The notes: generated from the sequence alone by a model not told the origin. A stretch of DNA of 64,000 nucleotides from Bifidobacterium asteroides (GCF_030758775.1 NZ_CP132384.1:62001-126000); one strand, 5' to 3'. Counted from the stretch's first letter, positions 44,493 to 54,099 are shown. Numbers and translations: made by a program.

Positions 44493-45800
44493 GTGCATAT
44501 CCAACGAAAGCCTGACCAGGCTCCAGGGTCCAGTCGCGGATTCCAGCTTCCCCGCAGCTGGGGCCTGGCGGTCTCGGTGCTCTGCCTGGGCCTGTTGGTC
44601 GGACTTTCCTCGGGCCTGTTGGCAAGGTTCTTCGAGCTGACCCAGGTCGGCCTGCTGGGTTTCGCTGAGACTCCAAAGGCTCCCACGGCTGAGGCGGTGC
44701 CGCCGATCAGGAGGCTGGCCTCGGTGACCATTGCCGGCCTGGCGGCCGGTCTGGTCTGGGCCTGGCTGCGGACGAGGACCAGACTGGTTCCCTCGGTCGG
44801 CCAGGCTGTCAAGGGCGTGCCCATGCCCCCGGGGCGGACCGTGGTTCATGTGCTCACCCAGATCTTCTTTGTGGCTGCCGGCGGCTCCATCGGCAGGGAG
44901 GTGGCCCCGCGCGAGGCCGGGGCCCTGCTGGGCGGTCTCTGGACCAGGCTGGGTCGGCGACTTGGACTGCGTGATCAGGACGGTCCGCTGCTGGTCGCCT
45001 CGGCTGCTGGTGCGGGTTTCGCTGGCATTTATATTGCGCCTCTGACCGGTGCCTTCTTCGGCATCGAGGTGCTGTTGCGGCGGGTGGATGCCGAAGTGGT
45101 GACGGTCAATCTGGCCATGTCAGCCCTGGCTACCCTGGTCGGCGGATCCATCAAGGGGTTTGCTCCTTACTATAAGGTCGGCTCCGAGCCCTTCCGGCCC
45201 TGGCTCATGGCAGTGGTCCTCCTGATCGGACCGGTCATGGGGCTGTTGGGGGCCGGATTCCGGCGGATGACCTCCTGGGCTGAGGCCCATAGAACCACTG
45301 GTCCTGCAGCCATCTGGCAGCTGACGGGGGTAGCTCTGTTGACCGGTCTGGTCGCCCTGGCCGTTCCACAGGTCTTGGGCAACGGTCGGGCCCTGGCTCA
45401 GATGGGCATGGATCAGCGCCTGTCTGCAGGGTTCTCGGGACTCCAGCTGGCTCAGTCGCTCGCCTTGCTGGTTATCTTCGCACTGGCCAAGGCCCTGCTG
45501 ACCACAGCCACTATCCGTGCCGGGGCCTTCGGCGGCACCCTGACGCCGTCCATAGCCCTGGGCTCCGCCATGGGCGCTGTTCTGGGCCTGCTGCTGGCTT
45601 GCCTTGTGCCCGGCCTGCCGGTCTGGCAGTGTGCCGTGATCGGTGCCACCTCCCTGCTGGCCGCCTCCCAGCAGGCTCCGCTCATGGCCATGGCCATGCT
45701 GATGGAGGTCTGCCATCTGCCGGTCATGGCCTTCATGCCCATGGGCCTGGCTGTGGCCCTGTCGACGGCGGTCTCCCGTCTGTTCGTGGCCAAGGCATAA
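44493..45800 (+). CDS. ClC-family chloride channel / H+-Cl- exchanger
   Basis: A 435-residue membrane protein with ten or more hydrophobic segments. ClC filter motifs are visible: GSIGREVAPREAG (the GREGP-type loop, here GREVAP) and AGAFGGTLTPSIALGSAMG (GxFxP). The gating glutamate position is kept within GRE. The family moves chloride, sometimes in exchange for protons, and helps acid resistance. The start codon is GTG and the ribosome site is weak (GGGG two bases upstream), so the exact start is uncertain. It lies 57 bases after the peptidase gene on the same strand. Confidence 0.85.
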   Translation: MHIQRKPDQAPGSSRGFQLPRSWGLAVSVLCLGLLVGLSSGLLARFFELTQVGLLGFAETPKAPTAEAVPPIRRLASVTIAGLAAGLVWAWLRTRTRLVPSVGQAVKGVPMPPGRTVVHVLTQIFFVAAGGSIGREVAPREAGALLGGLWTRLGRRLGLRDQDGPLLVASAAGAGFAGIYIAPLTGAFFGIEVLLRRVDAEVVTVNLAMSALATLVGGSIKGFAPYYKVGSEPFRPWLMAVVLLIGPVMGLLGAGFRRMTSWAEAHRTTGPAAIWQLTGVALLTGLVALAVPQVLGNGRALAQMGMDQRLSAGFSGLQLAQSLALLVIFALAKALLTTATIRAGAFGGTLTPSIALGSAMGAVLGLLLACLVPGLPVWQCAVIGATSLLAASQQAPLMAMAMLMEVCHLPVMAFMPMGLAVALSTAVSRLFVAKA

Positions 45801-46062
45801 ACCGTCGTCGGTAGCCCGTGTTGCCCAAGGGATCCGTCCTTACTCATATACGATAAAACCACCATTGGTCGCATGCCTGCCCTTCCGCCTCCAGCATTGA
45901 GCGGGCATCGAGCGGGCATTCACGATCAGCTGACCGGCCTGGGCCAGTAAGGAAGGGTGGCTATACTCGGGCCGGACGTAGGTCCCGGGAGGATGCAGCC
46001 GATCCGAGTGGAGCAGGCCAGTGCCGTGATACCCCGGACAGACAAGAAGGAGGTGCCTGGCG

Positions 46063-48696
46063 GTGAAGACCGTGTTGGCCATCTTCAGGCGAGATCTCTG
46101 GCGGATACTGCGCAACCCCGTGGCCCTGGTGGTGACCATCGGCGTGGCCGTGCTGCCCTCCCTCTATGCCTGGTTCAACATCATGGCCCTCTGGGACCCC
46201 TACAGCAATGTCAAGAACCTCCCTGTGGCCGTCGTCAGCATGGATCGAGGGGCCCAATCCGCGCAAACCGGCAGGATCAATGCCGGCAGATCGGTCATCC
46301 AGGAGCTGCGCGGCAACAACAGCCTGGGTTGGAAGTTCATGGATGATGACCAGAGAGCCATCGCCGAGGTCCACTCAGGCAAGTGCTACGCGGCCATCAT
46401 CATCCCGGAACGGTTCAGCGCCGATCTGGTCGGCATCGTCGAGGGGGCCGGGAGCAGGCCTGCGCTGAACTATTACGTCAATGAGAAGAAGAACGCCATC
46501 GCCCCCAAGGTGACCGACACCGGCGCCTCCACCATCGACCAGGAGATCAACACCGTCTTCGTCTCGGCCGTCAGCGATGCCCTGGCCGGGAAGGTCCTGC
46601 AGACCGCCGGCGATGCACAGGGCGCGGCCGAGCAGAGCCGCAGTCAGGTGGTGGGCGACCTGGGGGAAATCATCGGCCAGCTGGATCGTACGGATGGCCA
46701 GCTTGACCGGATTGGTTCCACCATGGGCCAGGCCCGGCAGACCGTGGCCGGCTCCAGAAGCGACGTCAAGGACCTGCAGAGTCAGATATCGGCCACCCAG
46801 GCCACCCTGAGCAAGGCCCAGGACCACATGACCAGGACCCGCGATGACAGCCTCCGCTTCTCCTCCGCCCTGAACCAGGCTCTGGCGGACGGGTCGGTGC
46901 GGCTGTCCAGCGCGGTCACGGATGTGAATACGGTGGCAGGCGGGATCACCGCCGACCTGAACGCCACCCAGGACAAGGTGGACCGGGTCAATTCCGGCCT
47001 GGGCCAGTTGGTGGACGCCAACGGGAAGGCCGTGGACCGGCTCCAGACAGGTCTGGACCAGTCCGGGCTGCATCCCGGGGATCCGGCCTACGAGAGCATC
47101 CAGCGGCAGATCGACGATCTGAAAAAGACCAACCAGCAGCAGAAGGCTTTCCTGGATGCCTTCAAGAAGAACTCCTCCACGGCCCTGGACTCGGGCAAGC
47201 AGGCCGCATCGGACCTGAGCTCGGCCATGACCGACACCGGCGACACAGGCATCAAGGCCCTGACTGCGGCCAGCCAAAGTCTGACGGGGACCACCATGCC
47301 CAACCTCCTGACTGGGCTGGACAACCTCAACGCCTCCAATGGCTCGCTCCAGGGCGCCCTGAGCAGCCTGTCCACCACGGCCGCCCAGACCGATGCCCTG
47401 CTGGACCAGCTGGATTCCACCATTGGTCAGGCCCAGTCGACCCTGTCCACCACCAGGGCCTCCCTGGCCTCGGTCAGGTCCGATCTGGAGGGGGTTCGCA
47501 CCGATGTGGCGGCCCTGGGATCCTCGGCCGCCTGGAACCGGATGTCCCAGACCCTGGGGTTGAGCCCCGAATCCTTCGGAAAGGCCATGGCCTCTCCGGT
47601 CAAGCTGGATTCCCACACGGTCTACCCGGTCAGCAACTACGGGTCGTCCGTGGCGCCCTTCTACACCAATCTGGCCCTCTGGGTGGGCGGGTTCATCCTG
47701 ATCGCCATCTACAAGCTGGAGGTCGACAAGGAGGGCATTCGCAAGTGCACCGCCACCCAGGCCTACCTGGGCCGCTGGCTTCTGCTGGTCTTCGTCGGCT
47801 TCTTCCAGGCTTTGATCGCTACAGTGGGTGACCTGATGCTGGGCATCCAGTGCCATCAGCCGGCCCTGTTCGTCCTGGCCGGGGTCTTCGCCTCCTTCGT
47901 CTACATCAACATCATTTATGCCCTGGCCGCCTCCTTCAGGCACATCGGCAAGGCCCTGGCCGTGGTCCTGGTCATTCTGCAGATACCCGGCTCCTCGGGC
48001 ATGTACCCCATTGAGATGATGCCCGACTTCTTCCGCAATCTGAACCCCTGGCTGCCCTTCACCTACGGGATCAACGCCATGCGCGAGACCATCGGTGGCA
48101 TGTACGGCAACCACTATTGGCAGGATATGCTCCACATCTTCTGGTACCTGCCCGCGGCCCTGCTGATCGGACTGGTGGTGCGACGGTACCTGCTCAACCT
48201 GAACGCCCTCTTCGACCGGCGGCTGGGCGCCACCGACCTGATGCTGACCGAGCAGAACCATTCGGCCGACCGTCGTCTGAGCCTGGGCAGCCTGGCCCGC
48301 TCCATCCTGGGTGAGGGCGACTACCGTGCCGTCATCAGGCGGCGGGCGCATCGCTTCCTGGCCCTCTATCCAACGCTGATCCGGGCTGGTCTGGCCCTGG
48401 TTCTGCTGCCGGTCCTCTTCCTCATCCTGCTGTTCAGCACCGAGGCCAAGATCGTCATGCTGATCGCCTGCATCGCCTCCATCGTCCTGATCGACGCCTA
48501 CCTGATCATCGTCGAGTACATCTGCGACAGCTATGTGCAGCAGCTGGGTCTGACCGAGCGCCCCGGCATGGACTTCCACACCCTGATTCGCCCCCGTCGA
48601 CAGGGTCCCTCGGCCGTGACCAGGCTGACCACGGCCGTGCGCGAATCAGTCCTGAACCGCGATGAGGAAGACGCTCACGAGGATGGTGACCGCTGA
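46063..48696 (+). CDS. YhgE/Pip-domain membrane protein (first of a tandem pair)
   Basis: An 877-residue membrane protein. An N-terminal helix with the Pip signature PSLYAWFNIMALWDPYSNVK is followed by the YhgE domain (DRGAQ...QAKCYAAIIIPERFSADL type), a long coiled-coil extracytoplasmic region (about residues 190-500, many Gln/Asp/Ser heptads) and five or more C-terminal helices of the ABC-2 permease type, including GKALAVVLVILQIPGSSGMYPIEMMP. The family includes phage-infection proteins and ESX/T7-related components; the physiological role is unknown. The start is a GTG with AGGAGG 9 bases upstream. Its stop overlaps the next gene's ATG by one base. Confidence 0.88.
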   Translation: MKTVLAIFRRDLWRILRNPVALVVTIGVAVLPSLYAWFNIMALWDPYSNVKNLPVAVVSMDRGAQSAQTGRINAGRSVIQELRGNNSLGWKFMDDDQRAIAEVHSGKCYAAIIIPERFSADLVGIVEGAGSRPALNYYVNEKKNAIAPKVTDTGASTIDQEINTVFVSAVSDALAGKVLQTAGDAQGAAEQSRSQVVGDLGEIIGQLDRTDGQLDRIGSTMGQARQTVAGSRSDVKDLQSQISATQATLSKAQDHMTRTRDDSLRFSSALNQALADGSVRLSSAVTDVNTVAGGITADLNATQDKVDRVNSGLGQLVDANGKAVDRLQTGLDQSGLHPGDPAYESIQRQIDDLKKTNQQQKAFLDAFKKNSSTALDSGKQAASDLSSAMTDTGDTGIKALTAASQSLTGTTMPNLLTGLDNLNASNGSLQGALSSLSTTAAQTDALLDQLDSTIGQAQSTLSTTRASLASVRSDLEGVRTDVAALGSSAAWNRMSQTLGLSPESFGKAMASPVKLDSHTVYPVSNYGSSVAPFYTNLALWVGGFILIAIYKLEVDKEGIRKCTATQAYLGRWLLLVFVGFFQALIATVGDLMLGIQCHQPALFVLAGVFASFVYINIIYALAASFRHIGKALAVVLVILQIPGSSGMYPIEMMPDFFRNLNPWLPFTYGINAMRETIGGMYGNHYWQDMLHIFWYLPAALLIGLVVRRYLLNLNALFDRRLGATDLMLTEQNHSADRRLSLGSLARSILGEGDYRAVIRRRAHRFLALYPTLIRAGLALVLLPVLFLILLFSTEAKIVMLIACIASIVLIDAYLIIVEYICDSYVQQLGLTERPGMDFHTLIRPRRQGPSAVTRLTTAVRESVLNRDEEDAHEDGDR

Positions 48697-51026
48697 TGAG
48701 GAACATTTGGAGGATCCTGCGCAAGGACCTGGCCGATGCCACCAGCAACGTCATCGCCATCATCGTCCTGATGGGCCTGATCATCGTCCCGGCCCTCTAT
48801 GCCTGGTTCAATATCGCCGCCAGCTGGGATCCCTATAAGAACACCAAGGCCATCAAGGTGGCCGTGGCCAACACCGACAAGGGGTACAAGTCCGACCTGA
48901 TCCCGGTCAGGATCAACGTGGGGGAGACGGTCACCAGCACGCTGCGGGCCAACGACCAGCTGGACTGGAGGTTCGTCAACCGCGACCAGGCCCTGGAGGG
49001 GGTGCGCTCAGGCGAGTACTATGCCGCCATCGTCATCCCCAAGGATTTCAGCGCGGACATGATGACCCTCTTCTCGCAAGATGTGAAGCACGCCAACCTC
49101 GAGTACTACCTGAACGAGAAGAAGAACGCCATCGCCCCCCATGTCACCGAGCAGGGGGCCGACACCGTGGCCACGACCATCGACAAGACCTTCGTCAAGA
49201 CCGTGGGGCAGGTGGGGATCGACCTAGCCAGCCAGGTTTTCACCTACTCGCAGAGCCCCGAAGTCCAGGATTATCTGACCAGGACGACCGGCCACATCGA
49301 TCAGATGTCACAGCGGCTGACCACCGCCTCCAGCCAGGTGAATGCCTATGCGGGCCTACTGGATTCCTCCGGACAGATGATAGACTCCACCGGCAGGATC
49401 CTGGGCCGATCCGACTCCGCCATGGCCGATGCCAGGAAGGCCCTGAATCAGGGAACCAAGGGGTCCAAGGATCTGGGCAAGTCCCTCTCCGGGTCGGCCC
49501 AGGCGGTCGATGCCGCCCTTGACCAGGCCTCGGGCGCCTATGACACCATCGGCTCCAAGATCGACGATGCCTTTGACAAGGTAGGCCAGCAGAGCGATGC
49601 CGTCAGCAGCCAGCTGAACGATCTAAGCGAACGGATCAGAGACTCGGCGGCCGACTACGACCGTATGATCGCCAGCCTGGAGGATCTGCGTGCCACGGTG
49701 GAATCCGACTCCAATCTGACAGCAGACCAGCGCCAGGCCCTACTGACCGCCATCGATCAGGCCCAGGCCGGAATGCGGGCGGCCCAGGCGGCTCAGCGCG
49801 ACCTGGCCGACCGGATCAGCCAGGCCTCCCAGACGGCCAAGGAGGGCAAGGACAAGCTGGGCGGTCAGCGGCAGGATCTGAAGAACAGGATCGCCCAGGC
49901 CCGTGCCTCGGTGGATCAGGTCCGCGCCCAGTACCGCGATGATTTGAAGCCCCGCCTGGATGACCTGGCTTCCTCCATGGACACCGTGGTCACTTCGAGC
50001 GACCGGCTGCTGACGGGCTTGGACGGAACCGTCAAAGGCGCCTCTGGGCTGACGGGACCTATGACCAAGGACATCAGCCAGGCCAAGGACCAGCTGAGCG
50101 GGATCTCCCAGCGCCTGGACCAGGCTTCCAAGCGGCTGACCGACCTGGGGGGACACCTGACCCAGGCTTCGCAAGGCAAGGATGCGCAGGAGGTCAAATC
50201 TCTGCTGAGCGGGGATTCCGAAACCCTGGCCGCGCTTCTGTCCTCGCCTGTCGGCATCCATCGGCATGCGGTCTTCCCGGTCATGAACTACGGGTCGGCC
50301 ATGACCCCCTTCTACACCATCCTTTCCATCTGGGTGGGCGCCACCATTCTGGCAGCCATGATGAAGGTGGCCCTGTCCGACAAGAAGAAGGCCTTCGTCC
50401 TGCACCTGGACTCCCTGCAGGATGCCTGGAAGAGGGCCGATGACCTGGATGAGGATTCCGAGGGCAGCCGCTCCTGGGGAGCCTTCCGCCCGGAGTCGCC
50501 AGGCAACGCCCGCCGCTTCGGCCTTCAGCTCTACCAGGAGTACTTCGGCAGATTCGCGGTCTTCGCGCTGATGGCCATCCTCCAAGGTTGCCTGATTGCC
50601 CTGGGTGACCTCTTCTACCTGAAGGTCCAGTGCGTGCATCCGCTGATGTTCGTGCTGGTGGCGGTCTTCGCCTCCTTCGTCTTCATGAATCTGATCTATA
50701 CCCTGGTCGTCTCCTTCGGGGACATCGGCAAGGCCATCGCTGTCATCCTCCTGGTCATGCAGGTGGCTGGCTCGGGCGGCACCTTCCCCATGGAGACCCT
50801 GCCCGGCTTCTTCCAAGGGGTCTATCCCTTCCTGCCCTTTGTTCACGCCATCGGGGCCATGCAGTCGGCCGTTGCCGGAGCCTATGGCATGGAGTTCTGG
50901 CGGGAGATGGCCACCCTGGCCCTCTTCCTGGTACCCTCGCTGCTGCTGGGACTGGTCCTGCGCAAGCCCGTCATCCGCTTCAATGATTGGATCGTCAGAA
51001 ACCTGGAGAGCACCCGGCTCATGTAG
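48696..51026 (+). CDS. YhgE/Pip-domain membrane protein (second of a tandem pair)
   Basis: A 776-residue paralogue of the preceding protein with the same architecture: PALYAWFNIAASWDPYKNTK near the N-terminus, a YYAAIVIPKDFSADM segment, a coiled-coil middle (about residues 180-510) and C-terminal permease helices with GKAIAVILLVMQVAGSGGTFPMETLP. It starts at TGATG, translationally coupled to the first gene, which suggests a heteromeric complex. The pair may transport an envelope component, but this is inference. Confidence 0.88.
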   Translation: MRNIWRILRKDLADATSNVIAIIVLMGLIIVPALYAWFNIAASWDPYKNTKAIKVAVANTDKGYKSDLIPVRINVGETVTSTLRANDQLDWRFVNRDQALEGVRSGEYYAAIVIPKDFSADMMTLFSQDVKHANLEYYLNEKKNAIAPHVTEQGADTVATTIDKTFVKTVGQVGIDLASQVFTYSQSPEVQDYLTRTTGHIDQMSQRLTTASSQVNAYAGLLDSSGQMIDSTGRILGRSDSAMADARKALNQGTKGSKDLGKSLSGSAQAVDAALDQASGAYDTIGSKIDDAFDKVGQQSDAVSSQLNDLSERIRDSAADYDRMIASLEDLRATVESDSNLTADQRQALLTAIDQAQAGMRAAQAAQRDLADRISQASQTAKEGKDKLGGQRQDLKNRIAQARASVDQVRAQYRDDLKPRLDDLASSMDTVVTSSDRLLTGLDGTVKGASGLTGPMTKDISQAKDQLSGISQRLDQASKRLTDLGGHLTQASQGKDAQEVKSLLSGDSETLAALLSSPVGIHRHAVFPVMNYGSAMTPFYTILSIWVGATILAAMMKVALSDKKKAFVLHLDSLQDAWKRADDLDEDSEGSRSWGAFRPESPGNARRFGLQLYQEYFGRFAVFALMAILQGCLIALGDLFYLKVQCVHPLMFVLVAVFASFVFMNLIYTLVVSFGDIGKAIAVILLVMQVAGSGGTFPMETLPGFFQGVYPFLPFVHAIGAMQSAVAGAYGMEFWREMATLALFLVPSLLLGLVLRKPVIRFNDWIVRNLESTRLM

Positions 51027-51062
51027 GGCCGAGTCCAACAGAAGGTGGTATAGGGTGAGAGC

Positions 51063-52154
51063 ATGAGCGTCCAACTGGTTGAGGAGCGCCGCTACGACCA
51101 GATCATGAAGGATCGCGTCCTTCCTGATCTGGCCTCCTGTCGCAGTGACGGATGGATGATCTCCCATGACGGCGGCGAGGACGGGGGAACCGTATTGGAC
51201 AAGGCCCATCTCAGCGGCGTCGACCCCTCCCGGCTTCTGCATTACGTCTGCTATGACCGGACGCTGTTTCGCCAGGGCGCGGTGGAGTCAGGGTCGGCTC
51301 GCGTGCGCGGGGCCGTAATCATCTCCTTCGGTTTTTCGGAATTCGCCGACAAGTATCAGGAGATGGCCTGGTACCTCCTGATGCAGGGGTATTCCGTCTG
51401 CATTCCCGAGCATTGGGGACACGGTTTCTCCGGCCGGGGCGTAAACGATCCCAGTCTGGTATGGGTGGATCATTGGCAGCGGTATGTGGCGGATCTGGCC
51501 GCCTTCTGCTCCCAGGTGGGCCAGCAGTACGCCCAGGACAAGCCCATGGTGCTCTATGCCCATTCCATGGGCGGCGGTGTGGCTGCAAGGATGCTGGAAA
51601 CTTTTCCTTCACTTATTGATAAGGCGGTCCTGTCATCGCCCATGATTGCGCCGCGGACCGGGTTGATGCCCTCGGTGGCATGGACGGCGACAAACGCCGC
51701 CTGCATGATGGGCCGCTCGCGCAGCATGGCTCCGGGGTTCGGCCCATTCCGTCCCGAGCTGGACATGGGCAAGTATCCCAATGGCAGCCAGGCTCGGGTG
51801 GCCTGGACCCATAAGTTGCGGGCCAAGGAGGTGCACTACCAGACCAGTGCCGCCACCTTCGGCTGGGTCAGGGAGAGCCTGGAGATGAGCCGGGCCATAC
51901 TGCGTCCCGACCGGTGCAGCCGGGTGGAGACGCCGCTGTTGCTTTTCCAGGCGCAACCCGACCGGTTCGTGCTGCCGATGCCCCAGAACCGTTTTGTCGA
52001 CCAGGTCCAGCAGGGCGGCTGCCAGGCCACGCTGGTGCGCATCCCGGGCAGCATGCACGAGCTCTACCAGATGCCCGACAAGGTCCTGAGGCCCTACTTG
52101 GAGCGCATCTTCGACTTCTTCGACCAGCCCTGGCAGCTCGCTGACGACCGCTGA
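51063..52154 (+). CDS. Alpha/beta-hydrolase (monoacylglycerol-lipase-like)
   Basis: A 363-residue soluble hydrolase. The nucleophile elbow is YAHSMGGGVAARML (GxSxG variant HSMGG), with an oxyanion region FGFSEFADKYQEMAWYLL, a DRFVLPMPQNRF segment carrying a candidate Asp, and a late PGSMHELYQMP with the candidate catalytic His. The sequence resembles lysophospholipase/monoacylglycerol lipase (Hydrolase_4) proteins. It follows the Pip pair by 36 bases on the same strand and may be co-transcribed. Its stop codon abuts the stop of the convergent gene at 52155. Confidence 0.85.
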   Translation: MSVQLVEERRYDQIMKDRVLPDLASCRSDGWMISHDGGEDGGTVLDKAHLSGVDPSRLLHYVCYDRTLFRQGAVESGSARVRGAVIISFGFSEFADKYQEMAWYLLMQGYSVCIPEHWGHGFSGRGVNDPSLVWVDHWQRYVADLAAFCSQVGQQYAQDKPMVLYAHSMGGGVAARMLETFPSLIDKAVLSSPMIAPRTGLMPSVAWTATNAACMMGRSRSMAPGFGPFRPELDMGKYPNGSQARVAWTHKLRAKEVHYQTSAATFGWVRESLEMSRAILRPDRCSRVETPLLLFQAQPDRFVLPMPQNRFVDQVQQGGCQATLVRIPGSMHELYQMPDKVLRPYLERIFDFFDQPWQLADDR

Positions 52155-52775
52155 TCAGACGTTGAGCAGATCGGCCAGTAGGAAGTCATCGCCCTGCTTT
52201 TTTGCCGAGGCTAGCTCCCTGTACAGTTCCAAAGCTCTGACCAGCGCATCCGCATCATCCCAGTATTGATTCAGAAAAGGATATTTCTTGATATTGCGGA
52301 AGTTGCGGTCGTCCTGTCCGAGCTCCTCCTTGCAGAAGAGGCTTGGCTTCAGTTTGCTGTTCTTTGCGCCGCGATGGTGCGACTTCCAACTGTTGTACTC
52401 GTCCAGCTTGCCCTCGCGGTAGACGATCAACATCTCGATCTCGGGATGCGTGGTGACGTTGATGGTTTGGGCATGTTCGGCGTAAGGCTGGCGCAGCAAG
52501 GTGCGGTGGCCCAGCTGGTCCTGTATGCAGAGGATGGTCACGTTTCGTCCATAGTCCTGGGTCAGAAAGTCACGAGCCAGGCTCTCACCGCTTCTGTCGC
52601 GGGTTGGCCAGGCGTCGTCGTTGTAAGGATCGGTGATGATGCGGTCCCGATTGATGAAGGTCAGGCGCTTGGTGACCAGTTTGTCGACGATGACCTGCTC
52701 GGCTACGCCTTCGCACGAGAAGAGAACTGCATCGTCCCCGATGGCCCTTGCAAGCTCCTCCCGCCTGCTATGCAT
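52155..52775 (-). CDS. Small partner of AAA ATPase, TOPRIM/RloB-like (putative defence effector)
   Basis: A 206-residue soluble protein of unknown function. The opening VLFSCEGVAEQVIVDKL resembles the acidic start of TOPRIM/RloB-type nucleases (EGxxE), followed by a THPEIEMLIVY block recalling the SNPxxE motif of RloB, then a charged helical end. These resemblances are weak and the family should be treated as unassigned. The gene overlaps the AAA ATPase gene by eight bases and follows it in the same direction, so the two form a tight operon. Its base composition is AT-richer than the neighbouring housekeeping genes, which suggests recent acquisition. Confidence 0.7.
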   Translation of the reverse strand: MHSRREELARAIGDDAVLFSCEGVAEQVIVDKLVTKRLTFINRDRIITDPYNDDAWPTRDRSGESLARDFLTQDYGRNVTILCIQDQLGHRTLLRQPYAEHAQTINVTTHPEIEMLIVYREGKLDEYNSWKSHHRGAKNSKLKPSLFCKEELGQDDRNFRNIKKYPFLNQYWDDADALVRALELYRELASAKKQGDDFLLADLLNV

Positions 52776-54036
52776 GATGTTCTTGCCCTGCCACCTGATC
52801 GGCTACGTATTGGCGCATGGCCTTGAGCTCGGCTGCCTTAGGGGCGGTGCCTCCGATGTAATTGGATAGGAAGACCTCGCTGTGCTTGAGTTCCCCGCGC
52901 CTGACTGCCTCTGAGTAGTTGATCGCCTGGATGCCCTTGCGCTCGTCTACGCCGCGTCTGAGGAAGTAAATATTGTCCTTGCGCTGGATCAGATCGAGCA
53001 GTTCCGCGTAGTGGGTCGTGAACACCAGGGTGGCGCCGTGGGGGTTGCTGGTCGTTGACATGAAGAGGTTGATGATCATGCGCACCAGCTCCTTGTTGAT
53101 GCTGTTCTCGATTTCGTCGATCAGCAGATAGCCGCCGGTGCGCAGGACCCGAATGGCTGCTTTGACGATTCGGGATCCGCGGACGGTGCCCAGGGAGAGC
53201 AGCCCGGCCGTGTCCATGTTGGACATGACCACCTCTTGAGAGGTGCCGGCGAATCTCAGATGGGCGCGGTGTTCCTGGTCGATATGGAAGTAGTCGATGC
53301 TGTCATCGAAGACGTGCAGCACGGGGTCGGCGATGGTGCCGACCGGAACGATGGGGAAATAGGTTTCTGGTCCGATGCGGGCGATGACCTGAGTCAGATC
53401 CGTCTTGGTTTTTGGCAGAACGATGCTCGAGTGAGGCGAAAGGTAGTCGAAGGCCTCCTTGGTCAGATAGGTGTCGGTGGATGCATCACCTGAGGATTGG
53501 GCTGCCGGACGCCGGACCTTGATCAGCTTCGAGCGTTGTTGGAAAGCGTCTGTATTACGGAGCACGGACTTGGGCAGGGACTTGCTTGGATAGTGCCAAA
53601 GTTGTTCCTGAGAAAACTGATAAGTGCTATCTGCTAGCGGGTCCGTACTTTCATCGGCGTTGTCGTTCCGGACCGCATCCAGCTGTGATTTGAGCAGATA
53701 GAACTGCTGATTGGACTCGAATATCACAGAGATCTGCAGGCTGGGCCCGAAAGCGCTGAGGGACCTGACGGAGGACAGCATAGGGCTGGCATCCCTGCTC
53801 AGGATGCTGACAGCTAGAGCCAGGGCGTTGAGTGCCGTGGTTTTGCCGGATGCATTGATGCCTGTAAGGCACAGCACGTTCTGCGCGTAAATGTGACTGC
53901 CTGGACTGTTCTCCAGATAAGTCAGTCCGTTGCCAGGGGTTCTCGAGCGGACCTGGTCACGGGCGTAAAGATCCAGGGCTAGGGTCTGGTTTTCAAAGGG
54001 TTCGAGGCCCTCGACGACCATTCTGAGCAGACGCAT
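52768..54036 (-). CDS. AAA-family ATPase (OLD/AbiL/PARIS-type, putative phage defence)
   Basis: A 422-residue ATPase of the ABC-like AAA_15/AAA_21 type. Walker A is GINASGKTT (residues 59-67), Walker B is YLLIDEIENSI and a switch-type histidine follows in FTTHYAELLD. A lid-like insertion of about 180 residues separates the motifs. ATPases of this kind pair with a small nuclease or effector in OLD, RloAB, AbiL and PARIS-type anti-phage systems, and the next gene fits that role. I placed the start at the ATG at 54036, with GGTGA upstream; a longer frame would begin inside a large inverted repeat (54048-54084). Confidence 0.82.
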   Translation of the reverse strand: MRLLRMVVEGLEPFENQTLALDLYARDQVRSRTPGNGLTYLENSPGSHIYAQNVLCLTGINASGKTTALNALALAVSILSRDASPMLSSVRSLSAFGPSLQISVIFESNQQFYLLKSQLDAVRNDNADESTDPLADSTYQFSQEQLWHYPSKSLPKSVLRNTDAFQQRSKLIKVRRPAAQSSGDASTDTYLTKEAFDYLSPHSSIVLPKTKTDLTQVIARIGPETYFPIVPVGTIADPVLHVFDDSIDYFHIDQEHRAHLRFAGTSQEVVMSNMDTAGLLSLGTVRGSRIVKAAIRVLRTGGYLLIDEIENSINKELVRMIINLFMSTTSNPHGATLVFTTHYAELLDLIQRKDNIYFLRRGVDERKGIQAINYSEAVRRGELKHSEVFLSNYIGGTAPKAAELKAMRQYVADQVAGQEHHA

Positions 54037-54047
54037 GATAGTCACCA

Positions 54048-54084
54048 ATATTCCTGTAGACATAAAAAGTGTCTACAGGAATAT
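54048..54084. promoter_or_regulatory. Perfect 15-bp inverted repeat upstream of the ATPase pair
   Basis: ATATTCCTGTAGACA (54048-54062) and its exact complement TGTCTACAGGAATAT (54070-54084) flank a 7-base loop between the copA stop and the ATPase start. Each arm contains the small palindrome-like TGTAGACA. It could be an operator or an attenuator; the stem is AT-rich and lacks a T run, so it is not a convincing terminator. Confidence 0.7.
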
Positions 54085-54099
54085 GATACGCCTGCAATC

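Noticed and set aside
46375-48579. Long minus-strand open frame opposite the first Pip gene
   Set aside because: Gln/Gly/Asp-rich antisense shadow with no ribosome site or domain.
54037-54063. Longer N-terminus for the AAA ATPase starting at 54063
   Set aside because: That ATG lies in the inverted repeat and has no ribosome site; the conserved ATPase sequence begins after 54036.
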